From positions 1 through 22,289 of IMG/VR virus record IMGVR_UViG_3300009187_000082: DNA of 22,289 bases. One strand, 5' to 3'. Numbering within the stretch: the first letter of the stretch is position 1; each line of letters begins with the position of its first letter. Source of the stretch: a virus. The notes under the pieces are model-generated. The model was not told where the DNA came from and did not search any database. It was given only the letters and a program-made list of their open reading frames with translations. Positions 15,701 through 20,973 of the stretch are shown one piece after another. Position numbers and translations under genes: made by a program.

Positions 15701-18586
15701 TACAACTGATCCATCATTTAACGTAACCGTTGAAGACTTAGTTACAATTTTTCCTTGTCTTCCATTACTTGTTCCTGTGGCAGGACCTTCTATAATACTG
15801 AAGCCCTTAATAAATCCCTTGTCTACAGCATCTTGTAGTATTTTCCTACTTTCTGCTGGAGTATTTCCTAATCCTTTTCCAAGATTAAAACTTGTAGATG
15901 TGTTGTATAATTTTTGCGCTTCTTGATATCCCTTAGTTTCTGCAACTGCTGGATGCTCTAAAGGAATTCTCTTTGTAAATATGTCACGAACATAGTTATC
16001 ATTTACTCCTTTTATTTTACCATCTGCTAAATCTTTTTTAATTGTTTCAATTATTGCACGGTCCATAGCCTGTGCATCTACAGCAGAAAGTCTAGAAGCA
16101 GCCCATTTTCCTGGACCCATTCTTTCCCATTCAGCAATAAATGATGCTGGGTTAACTCCAACAGAACCAGTCATTGCCTTGTTCATTTCTTGTGGGAAAT
16201 TAAACATTAACTTGTGAAGTGTTGAAACTGTTTCTGGTAATCCTTGTGATCTTAAAATTGAAGCCATTGCTTTTAATTTGTTTCTTTGATCTTCCGTCAT
16301 AAATGGATTATCTTTTATAACATCAGAAATTAATTTTTGATCACTTTTTCCACCAACGTGAGTTTTGTTCATTGGAACAGTTGTTGTTGATGATGCCTTG
16401 TCTGCTTGAGCCAAACTTACAGTTCCAGTTTCGTATCCCTTTAGTTTGCCCTGAATAATTGCTTTAATAATTGGTCGGTTTTGTGGATCTTGTGCTTCTT
16501 TTGCAGGAATAATTGCTTCTCCAGGAGAACCAAGAATTGGAATAATATCTCCAGCCCCTGCTGGACCTGGTAATCCAGTTGTCCCTGTTGCATATTTCTT
16601 TAAGCCTTTAACGCCTGGAGCACCACGCATTGGACCAGAAAATCCTGCTTGTGCTGCGATTGCTCTTCTGTATGCATTTGCCAAAATGTTAACTGCTGTT
16701 GCTTCAGATGTAAAAGTTTGCTTTAGTCTTTGATGAACCTGATCAAGTGACGCTGCAACTGCTGCTGCCTCAAGTTGTTCTTTAGTTAAATAGTTTGTCT
16801 GTTCTCCCAATATTTGACTTGATTGACCAGTTCTGTTATAGATAGATTTTAATCCTGCAAACATTTTAATTATATTAGCAACAGCATTTGCAATCAAACC
16901 AAATCCCATTAAGAGAACTGGGCCAACGCCAGCAAGTGCCACTGTTAGAATGGTTAAGAACTTTTTGCTACCTTCTCCCAGGTTATTAAACTTATCAAGA
17001 ATTTTTCCAACAAACTCAACAATTGGTGTTAGTGCTTTTAAGAATTGTTCTCCTACTGGAGCAATAGCCAATTTTAAATCTTCCATTGATTTTTTAAACT
17101 TGTAGGTTGTTGTGTTTTGTATCTTATCTAATTCTCGTTGTGATAAAATTGCAAGTTCTTCTGTAGTTGCTTTTGTTAGACCTAACACTCTTTGAGCCTG
17201 TGTACCCTGGGCTGTTACGTTCTGGAATAGCGTAGATAGTCTTGAGAACTGGAACTTGCCAAACAGTTGTTCAATAGCACGAGCACGGTTAAGAGGATCA
17301 AGTGTATCAAGTGCCTGAGCAAAGCCAACTACTGTTGCTTTGATATCACCTTTATTTGCTTCAACAATTCCTTTTATGTTGACTCCAAGGTCTCCAAGGA
17401 ATGCGCTTGCTTTTGCAGATGGATTAATCAAAGATGCAAGACCAGATTTGAGTGCGTTAGCACCTTCTGATGCGTTAATACCACCTTCCTTCATTGCTGT
17501 AAGGAAGAATGCAAGATCTTCTACATCTCCACCAAGTTGCTGAACAACTGGGCCAGCCTTTGGAATTGCTACTGTTAAATCTTCAATAGAAACAACAGTC
17601 TGGTTTTCAACTGCGTTAAGGAAGTCAATCTTTTTAGCAAGATCTGATGCTGCCACTCCAAATGCATTGGTTACTGAAATTGTTGTCTCTAATGCCTGTG
17701 TTTGTTCTACTCCACCAAGTACCGCAAGCCTTGTTGCCTGCACAACTTGGGCTGTCAACTCCGCACCCATCTTACCCATTGCTGCTGCATCTGCTGCCAT
17801 CTTCATTGTGTCTTCTACTGCAACACCATACTTGGTATACTCTTTTGCAAGAATCTGAATCTGCTTAACCATTGCATCGGTTTCTTCTTGTGTTGTAAAC
17901 ATCTCTCCGTATACACGTTTGAATCTAATTGCCTGCTCTTCAAGTTTCATGAATGTTTTTGAAGCAGTAACACCGAGCATTGCAAGTGGAACTGTAAATC
18001 CTACCATCAACTGACGGCCAGCCCACTGAGTATTCTTACCAAAATTTAAAAGGTTGGTTGATCCTTGCTTTAGTAATTGATTAAGCAGTTGCTGTCTTTG
18101 TGCTGCTATGGCTGTCTGCGTACCCAGGTTTTTCATATCAAGCGTTAAAGGTCTTACCGCAATTGCTTGTAAAGCACCATTTGCACCACGGCCCATTTTT
18201 ATATACTGAGTCTGTATGTCTTTTACACGCTCTCGTGCAACTTTATTTAATGTCTCAAACTCAGACTTAAATAACCTACCAAAAGTTTTTGTTGCAGCAC
18301 CAGTATATCTAAAATATTCTCTTGAGGTTAATTTATTTTTTTCTAAAGCATTAGTAAAAGACTCTGTACTTGATGTTACTGTTCGCATCGATGCTTGGAA
18401 TTGTCCAGCAGCATTGATGCTGTTCATTAAATTTTGTGCTTGATTTGCTGCTACTGCTGCTGCTGCAGTACCAGACTTTGACATCTGTGTATGGAAGGCT
18501 GATACTTGACGTTGGAGAAGTTTTAAACTTGCTAAAGCATCAGACGTATCAATATTTACATGAATATTGGATTCTACATCAGCCAT
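9698..18586 (-). CDS. Tail tape measure protein (2962 residues) with inserted domains
   Basis: This protein sets tail length and is expelled during DNA injection. Residues 185-480 match the TP901-type core: QLMVGFTVPLAMLGVTASKT, then EYTKYGVAVEDTMKMAADAA and GINASEGANALKSGLASL. Hydrophobic segments lie at about 542-578, 1449-1522 and 1702-1752, the last a glycine/alanine zipper (GAAIGAGIGAIAGSALG). An SPGE motif is at 687-690, an unassigned region at 739-1000, a kinase-like domain at about 1005-1255, 38-residue repeats at 1331-1392, a coiled coil at about 2433-2596 including LAEALTSGDIAAAARA, a DPKP repeat at 2668-2732, and the C-terminal TPGE motif at 2885-2888. The ATG at 18586 is chosen because AGAGG lies nine bases upstream; the ATG at 18590 leads to a stop after three codons. 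At roughly 1.5 angstroms per residue the tail could approach 400 nm if fully extended. Confidence 0.95.
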   Translation of the reverse strand: MADVESNIHVNIDTSDALASLKLLQRQVSAFHTQMSKSGTAAAAVAANQAQNLMNSINAAGQFQASMRTVTSSTESFTNALEKNKLTSREYFRYTGAATKTFGRLFKSEFETLNKVARERVKDIQTQYIKMGRGANGALQAIAVRPLTLDMKNLGTQTAIAAQRQQLLNQLLKQGSTNLLNFGKNTQWAGRQLMVGFTVPLAMLGVTASKTFMKLEEQAIRFKRVYGEMFTTQEETDAMVKQIQILAKEYTKYGVAVEDTMKMAADAAAMGKMGAELTAQVVQATRLAVLGGVEQTQALETTISVTNAFGVAASDLAKKIDFLNAVENQTVVSIEDLTVAIPKAGPVVQQLGGDVEDLAFFLTAMKEGGINASEGANALKSGLASLINPSAKASAFLGDLGVNIKGIVEANKGDIKATVVGFAQALDTLDPLNRARAIEQLFGKFQFSRLSTLFQNVTAQGTQAQRVLGLTKATTEELAILSQRELDKIQNTTTYKFKKSMEDLKLAIAPVGEQFLKALTPIVEFVGKILDKFNNLGEGSKKFLTILTVALAGVGPVLLMGFGLIANAVANIIKMFAGLKSIYNRTGQSSQILGEQTNYLTKEQLEAAAVAASLDQVHQRLKQTFTSEATAVNILANAYRRAIAAQAGFSGPMRGAPGVKGLKKYATGTTGLPGPAGAGDIIPILGSPGEAIIPAKEAQDPQNRPIIKAIIQGKLKGYETGTVSLAQADKASSTTTVPMNKTHVGGKSDQKLISDVIKDNPFMTEDQRNKLKAMASILRSQGLPETVSTLHKLMFNFPQEMNKAMTGSVGVNPASFIAEWERMGPGKWAASRLSAVDAQAMDRAIIETIKKDLADGKIKGVNDNYVRDIFTKRIPLEHPAVAETKGYQEAQKLYNTSTSFNLGKGLGNTPAESRKILQDAVDKGFIKGFSIIEGPATGTSNGRQGKIVTKSSTVTLNDGSVVNMNRLGAGTRPAISQSAKVVDDADTRTLKEIAKEAKKTASGRLKPTNFGTQISPTSGFSFPVKGIGGLYEKPDGSRVFVKPMMDEKAALAEQRATRIAREVHGLDSPDQKISTMIDPKDPKGKRKIIVLESAYDTRFDPAKMTGKFSQDQYFRQLVAANLRGDKDLGRGNLSANTLADVGTAGVFNRASGKREYATSMPSMEEQAKINLLGVKGGAKRFFAESTLDIPKNMTAEQYDRAMKAEIDKVLPKLKATVASMNLSDVEKPIYDGMIKRLEEGRKVDWKAFHKMHSSVVVKPTEMLEDEKTGKLKKLNTTPKPSNVVSSSGSSKDTRMTPTPKKGTRVVQGPKTRLILPGHAYAPEATSSQSAAAASRTALYGNGPIDAESKSLRRQMEKRQADNAKTQAKAAASRTALYGQGIIDAEQKSLRRQLEAQEKRSKLAQRVAYRQSIIDERAAAEAQKKTLSGRLKTYSANKKAEAAQRAAQGKTGKMGLAGGVGVAAGAAMVGSMVPGKVGELSQKLMMPLMGLSMILPMLKSPMSAIAVGLVATVGAMAALRMAFDKAADQVLEEGEKFKGSTSALQAIAKFGGKTTASEQMDLRRKNSFAMLGSATGKTTYGEAFAQTAEGKALTARISEQNAAGKGSVAVKDLGGQLSSAIMSGAIDMSQAKSLAMNAARQAGDMSIGIRVIAQLESLLGPNGENLINDPLNVRINMINENAKNMKSSIGNINNANQITKIAGQKTTQIAGIGASALGGAAAVAGFGTMVGGPIGAAIGAGIGAIAGSALGYFASQKYVKEAAVLGAAASVDAKIAMEQNKQMLDSFDMYYQKKIEELRLQGKINEANDLQIKYIKERDRLTAAQSTLQGDVVSQYNSAGGLQEAMMSGMKKATTAKYKNDPNQLAYVDVVNQQSKDLRKSGAIDSGQEFLIQAKMASGDIPPAVFRTLLQMATDNKDIAPKMMEIITKFSGATAESIGVAAQNILDAKGTVNKTVQTNFITKVEAFEKDSDALDFAKNMIKLNNLNTVIPSDFLVGFYIDPKNKTAYDELNRILDAIETQKPKTIEAVYNIMPQLKGTAAFDEAYFKTLTDDQKLVYTTTIASIVNIPDPIIQADEDYQAWLKEPGPRGGQGVTGSLSYKIQKYKEAQGFKAVTDNTQVGVVAPTGTTPTTTGTKVQSSPLDDLVKKLRDVRKNQIKVTEGWSASRKALEGLFGGKKTIDVFSGIENDIRGLGGSEDLISLIVGMDPKVYEEKKNSLFKFDNKGNIIALKRDATNIQEALNSITMGDWNSSMEAEFKAIENQSSAFNKLANLGVPVADAYQLISDKTIASAIANGVNDKTLKTLIQRYKTLTAAQEKSAAISGVKTDIAEFKKDTMQEARLRSKYGAENAFAISSDEHLKSMENQVALAQAKVDRLMRIDAPAVIIGAAQGELNALISDFNERLNQLKSTVEFMQGLFDKGFGNAMQAFDVQETELNIKFKIDTKAQDTVIKDAQNAISAIQYKIDDKEAALKGIEDQEQKINDKYDERIKALDEVEKANASISNQQKGQLTLAEALTSGDIAAAARAVQDMRAQEAADAVTKQKDAIEKSREYELSRVTQGGKTRLQLEKEIKDLQDEIFKIEEDKLEPAQEFIRLRQILLDKDIEGLTVLGLTKDAWEAIKNKVDLALIKSAAFVDSMKLALDVQKRLIDAYGAQTPAAAVTPATTQPNPKPDPTPDPKPDPKPDPKPDPKPDPTPDPKPDPTPDPKPDPKVDPKVDPKTDPKTDPKTDPTGYQTGSNRPTDQSSVVQMHFDDLQRIADDAAKNFMLFNQAMNVGDVTKNAGSTPGMHLADLYKLQNNLAVQKAMAPTSGMLAQEKAVRDAANATAAAASAKKAQDAAVLKKFGGNAAAANAFGNWSMGGLIPKYFSFGGFAKGTDTVPAMLTPGEFIMSKYAVDSYGVDNMKKINSGESIGGAVYNNTYTLTVNAKTGANPNEIAQAVMSQIKTVNDRSVRGINTNARN
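10391..10582 (-). repeat. 12-base tandem repeat coding for a DPKP hinge in the tape measure protein
   Basis: About sixteen copies of a 12-base unit (minus strand GACCCTAAACCA and close variants) encode Asp-Pro-Lys/Thr/Val-Pro repeats ending in DPKTDP units. Variants fall in blocks: KP, TP, then KV and KT at the end, which suggests stepwise duplication. The unit is a multiple of three, so copy number can change without breaking the frame. The product is a stiff, extended linker between the coiled coil and the C-terminal domain. Confidence 0.9.
14413..14596 (-). repeat. 70-base direct repeat with a 114-base period in the tape measure gene
   Basis: Two similar 70-base copies (14527-14596 and 14413-14482) encode AAASRTALYGxGxIDAExKSLRRQ at residues 1331-1354 and 1369-1392. 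A third, decayed copy may follow (AQRVAYRQSIIDERAAAEAQKK). The segments are basic, helix-forming and lie just before a hydrophobic stretch. Confidence 0.8.
14820..15574 (-). other. Kinase-like domain inside the tape measure protein
   Basis: Residues about 1005-1255 follow the order of motifs in protein-kinase-like and PI3/4-kinase- or HipA-like folds. A glycine-rich turn (KGIGGLYEKPDGS, from 1025) is followed by VFVK with K1042 in the place of the ATP-binding lysine, then E1053 in a helix (AALAEQRATRIARE) as the partner acid. A hinge-like strand IIVLESAY is at 1088-1095. The catalytic-loop-like GDKDLGRGN has D1125, D1127 and N1132, and ADVGTAGVF places D1140 where a metal-binding DFG-type acid is expected. 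The order and spacing are persuasive, but this is a by-eye assignment; activity is not shown. Confidence 0.55.
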
Positions 18587-18604
18587 CCATTAACACCTCT
18601 TTAT

Positions 18605-18928
18605 TTAATTATTTACAAGATTGCCTAGAAGTGAAGCGTCGGAAAGTTTGATTCCTGATGCTTCTTCAACAATTTTGTATACAGTTGGAAGATCTAGGTT
18701 TTCTTCTAGGGCTTCCTTGTCTTCTGCCAATTCTGGCTTGTATTGCTTCATTGCGATTTGGACACAGTCCATTAGCAAGTCCATAGATTTTTCGTTATCT
18801 TCTGCGACCTTTGCAATATCTTCAAACTTCTTCATAAACGGACGAAGTAGAGAAATCTTAAGTGGTCTGACTTTTACCTTGGTGCCATCAATCAGTGTTA
18901 CTGTCTTTTCTTCAGTGGCGATTGCCAT
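18605..18928 (-). CDS. Short tail assembly chaperone (G-only paralogue)
   Basis: A 107-residue protein in the place of the tail assembly chaperone, directly before the tape measure gene. It is clearly related to the first 93 residues of the next gene upstream: both have PLKI-x-x-LR-x-F-x-x-x-FE-x-I, a central helix (MDLLMDCVQIAMKQY against AVLAKCALVAMQQY) and a closing LDLPT-x-Y-x-I-x-x-x-A-x-GIK. It lacks the T-like part. Chaperones of this kind coat the tape measure protein while the tube grows and do not end up in the virion. The ATG at 18928 has a very strong ribosome binding site, AAGGAGG five bases upstream, and an extended -10 promoter lies at 18955-18963, suggesting high output. Confidence 0.85.
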   Translation of the reverse strand: MAIATEEKTVTLIDGTKVKVRPLKISLLRPFMKKFEDIAKVAEDNEKSMDLLMDCVQIAMKQYKPELAEDKEALEENLDLPTVYKIVEEASGIKLSDASLLGNLVNN

Positions 18929-18954
18929 TTATTCCTCCTTATAAGGTTTAGTAA

Positions 18955-18963
18955 AGTATACCA
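18955..18963 (-). promoter_or_regulatory. Extended -10 promoter before the short chaperone gene
   Basis: The minus strand reads TGG-TATACT, the same ten bases (TGGTATACTT) as at 19671-19680 and 1410-1419. It lies in the 56-base gap between the two chaperone genes. A start near 18948 gives a leader of about 20 bases holding AAGGAGG. A -35 match is not seen. Confidence 0.55.
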
Positions 18964-18984
18964 TAAATCAGGCTTATTTTTTTG

Positions 18985-19665
18985 TTATTCGTAAACCTCA
19001 TAATCAAGGCCCATACCAATACCAAAACCTACTCTTTCTGCATTCATTCCTTGTAAAGCCAAAATATCATTGCCATCTCCTGTTGAGCCTTTACTAAATA
19101 CTCTAGCCTTCATATCTTCCCATTCATTACCGCTACCCGAATTCTTATCTAGATCTACACCCTGCATAGCAGCAGCAAATTTTTTATCGCTATAGTCTAA
19201 CTCTCTTTTTATTTTTAGTGTCGCTGTTAATTCTTGCATAGACATTGATGATTCTAACTGGTCATAGTCTTTCCATATACCGATTAAAAAAACTTCTGAC
19301 TCTAGTTTTGCTAAATCTAAAGTATCCCACGAAGATCCGCTATCAACTGCCTGATCTTTAACAGTGTCTTCTGATTTTGCATTAATTTTAATTCCTGCTG
19401 CTACATCAATTATTTCATAGATTGTTGGTAAGTCTAGGCTATCTTCTAGGTCTTCTATTGTTTTTATTGATGGACAATACTGTTGCATTGCAACAAGTGC
19501 ACATTTAGCCAGAACTGCAATTGATTCGTCATCAGTTTTTGCTTCTTTTATTGTTTCAAAAGTTTCTAAAAATTCCCTTAAATATTTAATTTTTAATGGC
19601 GCAGCAATAACTACTCTGTCGTCTACTAATGATATTTTTTTAGTGTCGTATATTTTTGTTGCCAT
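18985..19665 (-). CDS. Long tail assembly chaperone, G-like and T-like parts fused in frame
   Basis: A 226-residue protein. Residues 10-93 are the G-like part shared with the short paralogue. Residues 112-226 match the T-like extension seen in GT proteins: LAKLESEVFLIGIWKDYDQL, then SMQELTATLKIKRELDYSDKKFAAAMQGVDLD. In most long-tailed phages G and GT are made from overlapping frames by ribosomal frameshifting; here one frame encodes both. The T part recruits the tail tube protein while G binds the tape measure protein. I chose the ATG at 19665; an in-frame TTG at 19716 would begin inside the terminator stem. No ribosome binding site precedes the ATG, but TGG-TATACT lies six bases upstream, so a leaderless transcript is likely. 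The C-terminus (GFGIGMGLDYEVYE) is glycine-rich. Confidence 0.85.
   Translation of the reverse strand: MATKIYDTKKISLVDDRVVIAAPLKIKYLREFLETFETIKEAKTDDESIAVLAKCALVAMQQYCPSIKTIEDLEDSLDLPTIYEIIDVAAGIKINAKSEDTVKDQAVDSGSSWDTLDLAKLESEVFLIGIWKDYDQLESSMSMQELTATLKIKRELDYSDKKFAAAMQGVDLDKNSGSGNEWEDMKARVFSKGSTGDGNDILALQGMNAERVGFGIGMGLDYEVYE
19285..19291 (-). other. In-frame slippery heptamer T TTT TTA
   Basis: Within codons 125-127 (GTT TTT TTA) the reading frame presents T TTT TTA, a classical -1 slippery site. A -1 shift here would add seven residues (NRYMERL) and stop at TGA, giving a G-only product of about 134 residues. I see no obvious stimulatory hairpin or upstream booster, and T-runs are common in AT-rich DNA, so use of the site is uncertain. 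Confidence 0.3.
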
Positions 19666-19671
19666 TATACA

Positions 19672-19680
19672 AGTATACCA
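19672..19680 (-). promoter_or_regulatory. Extended -10 promoter giving a leaderless transcript of the long chaperone
   Basis: The minus strand reads TGG-TATACT, then TGTATA, then the ATG at 19665. The six-base gap equals that at the lectin-like gene and would place the transcription start on the start codon. It lies directly downstream of the terminator hairpin, so the chaperone is likely transcribed anew after termination. No -35 box is visible; the expected position falls in the terminator stem. Confidence 0.6.
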
Positions 19681-19712
19681 AACAGAAAGACCCAACCCAC
19701 TAAAGGGTTGGG
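19680..19712 (-). terminator. Rho-independent-type terminator after the major tail protein gene
   Basis: A perfect 8-base-pair stem, CCCAACCC (19705-19712 read on the minus strand) and GGGTTGGG (19691-19698), with the 6-base loop TTTAGT, is followed on the minus strand by the T-rich TCTTTCTGTTT. It begins 22 bases after the tail protein stop codon. It should hold back readthrough from the abundant tail protein transcript. The T tract is interrupted, so termination is probably partial. Confidence 0.8.
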
Positions 19713-19734
19713 CCAACTGTATTATTAAGTTGTA

Positions 19735-20391
19735 TTATGCTAGTGAGCGGTCTACGATTTTACCATATGATGCATCATCGTTTGGAAGAAGGCGGAATGA
19801 TACTTCAAACATTGAAGCCTCATCACGCTTTGCTGATACTGAAACATTCTCAATTGAGAGTGCACGGTATGCAACATAAATTCTTTCCTTTGGATCTAGA
19901 GAAGAACCAGAACCTGGTCCTACTGCGACAAGTCCACGCTCTAGTGGAACGTCACCAATATCTCCTGCAGACATAGTGAGTGTTTGAAGACCCGATGCTT
20001 CTGCTGGAAGATCTGTATTCTTTCCTGCAATTGCTACTAGAAGATTTTCTAGTGTTGCCTCTGCGAAAGATGTATTTAGATTAACTGTCATACCCTGCTT
20101 GAATAAACGAGCAACGTCGAGAAGTTGATCTACTGCTACATCACCAAAGTCTGGCTGGAATGCGAGTTCCAAACCATTTGATGTGTATCCTATATTTGTG
20201 TAATCTTCATCAAGTGACAAAGTGTCCTTATAGGAAGTTGCGGATGCTGTGAGTACTGGAAGATCTGTTGCTGCTTTAGCATTAGTAACTTTTCCAGTTG
20301 CTTCTACATATCCGATTGGGCCTGCATCATGCGTAAATAGTGCTGCTGCACCTACGATAATGTTACTACTTGAACCACGGCTGTATGCCAT
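19735..20391 (-). CDS. Major tail (tube) protein
   Basis: A 218-residue protein in the tube protein position, after the tail terminator and before the chaperones. It begins MAYSRGSSSNIIVGAAALFTH and has a strand-rich tube-like body (NIGYTSNGLELAFQPDFGDV, RIYVAYRALSIENVSVSAKRD, MFEVSFRLLPND). Hundreds of copies stack as rings around the tape measure protein. I chose the ATG at 20391 because AGAGGTG (20398-20404) lies six bases upstream; the in-frame ATG at 20409 would put this site inside the coding region. The gene has its own promoter (20442-20450) and a terminator just after it, and its base composition is less AT-rich than its neighbours, all as expected for the most abundant tail protein. 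Confidence 0.88.
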   Translation of the reverse strand: MAYSRGSSSNIIVGAAALFTHDAGPIGYVEATGKVTNAKAATDLPVLTASATSYKDTLSLDEDYTNIGYTSNGLELAFQPDFGDVAVDQLLDVARLFKQGMTVNLNTSFAEATLENLLVAIAGKNTDLPAEASGLQTLTMSAGDIGDVPLERGLVAVGPGSGSSLDPKERIYVAYRALSIENVSVSAKRDEASMFEVSFRLLPNDDASYGKIVDRSLA

Positions 20392-20441
20392 ATATTTCAC
20401 CTCTTTCATTTTTATTAAAAGGGGGTTGTTTCCTCACCTTA

Positions 20442-20450
20442 ATTATAACA
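20442..20450 (-). promoter_or_regulatory. Extended -10 promoter of the major tail protein gene
   Basis: The minus strand reads TGT-TATAAT, an exact extended -10 (TGnTATAAT), in the 66-base gap between the tail-terminator-like gene and the tube gene. A start near 20435 gives a leader of about 44 bases that includes AGAGGTG. At the 17-base spacing the -35 region reads CATAAA, a poor match. Confidence 0.6.
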
Positions 20451-20457
20451 CTGTTTA

Positions 20458-20973
20458 TTAAGAGTTTATGGGGTGCCAGTCATAGTCGATAATTATCTTG
20501 TTCCCCGCATAAGTACGTGCTGTTGCAAAGTCAACAATGTCTCGTGTTTCTTCTAACTGGTATATCTTAAAATTATGGAAAAATACAGGCTTAGATTCTA
20601 TAGTCTCATAGTCTAGGTTTGCTGTGGCCCACTCATTTAGATCTTTTGCTGAGTCATCTCCATTATCCAAAAGGTCACTTACCTGCTGCTGGGTTATGAC
20701 CATATTCTTTTGTGCGTCATCACCTACTGAATAAAAATAATATAGTAACTGCTCACACTTGATGTATGGGAATGGAGTCCTTCTCATTTTAAACATTCTG
20801 TCATATACTCCAAATACACCATTACTTTGTGGAAATGTTTCGGTTAATGAATCAATTTCTGTTGGCAGTGTTGGGAAGAAATATGTTGTTCCTTGAGCAT
20901 TAAATGCAGGATCTATTTTTGCTGCTAAGTACGCATTAATAATTGTAGGTGGGTGATGAATTACTGCAGCCAT
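20458..20973 (-). CDS. Tail-terminator-like protein
   Basis: A 171-residue protein between the gp10-like neck gene and the tube gene, the normal place of the tail terminator that caps the tube and joins it to the head. Recognisable stretches are FPYIKCEQLLYYFYSVGDD (68-86), FHNFKIYQLEETRDIVDFAT (132-151) and ARTYAGNKIIIDYDWHP near the end. The alternation of helix and edge strands fits the small alpha/beta fold of terminators, but the call rests mostly on gene order. The ATG at 20973 forms a TAATG with the upstream stop, with GGGTG close by. Confidence 0.65.
   Translation of the reverse strand: MAAVIHHPPTIINAYLAAKIDPAFNAQGTTYFFPTLPTEIDSLTETFPQSNGVFGVYDRMFKMRRTPFPYIKCEQLLYYFYSVGDDAQKNMVITQQQVSDLLDNGDDSAKDLNEWATANLDYETIESKPVFFHNFKIYQLEETRDIVDFATARTYAGNKIIIDYDWHPINS

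Noticed and set aside
17833-17841. TGGTATACT on the plus strand within the tape measure gene
   Set aside because: There is no plus-strand gene after it and GTATAC is a palindrome, so it is a chance match.
19666-19716. In-frame TTG start adding 17 residues to the long chaperone
   Set aside because: It begins within the terminator stem and has no ribosome binding site; the ATG at 19665 aligns with the paralogue.
20392-20409. In-frame ATG adding six residues to the major tail protein
   Set aside because: The added codons contain the AGAGGTG ribosome binding site of the next ATG.
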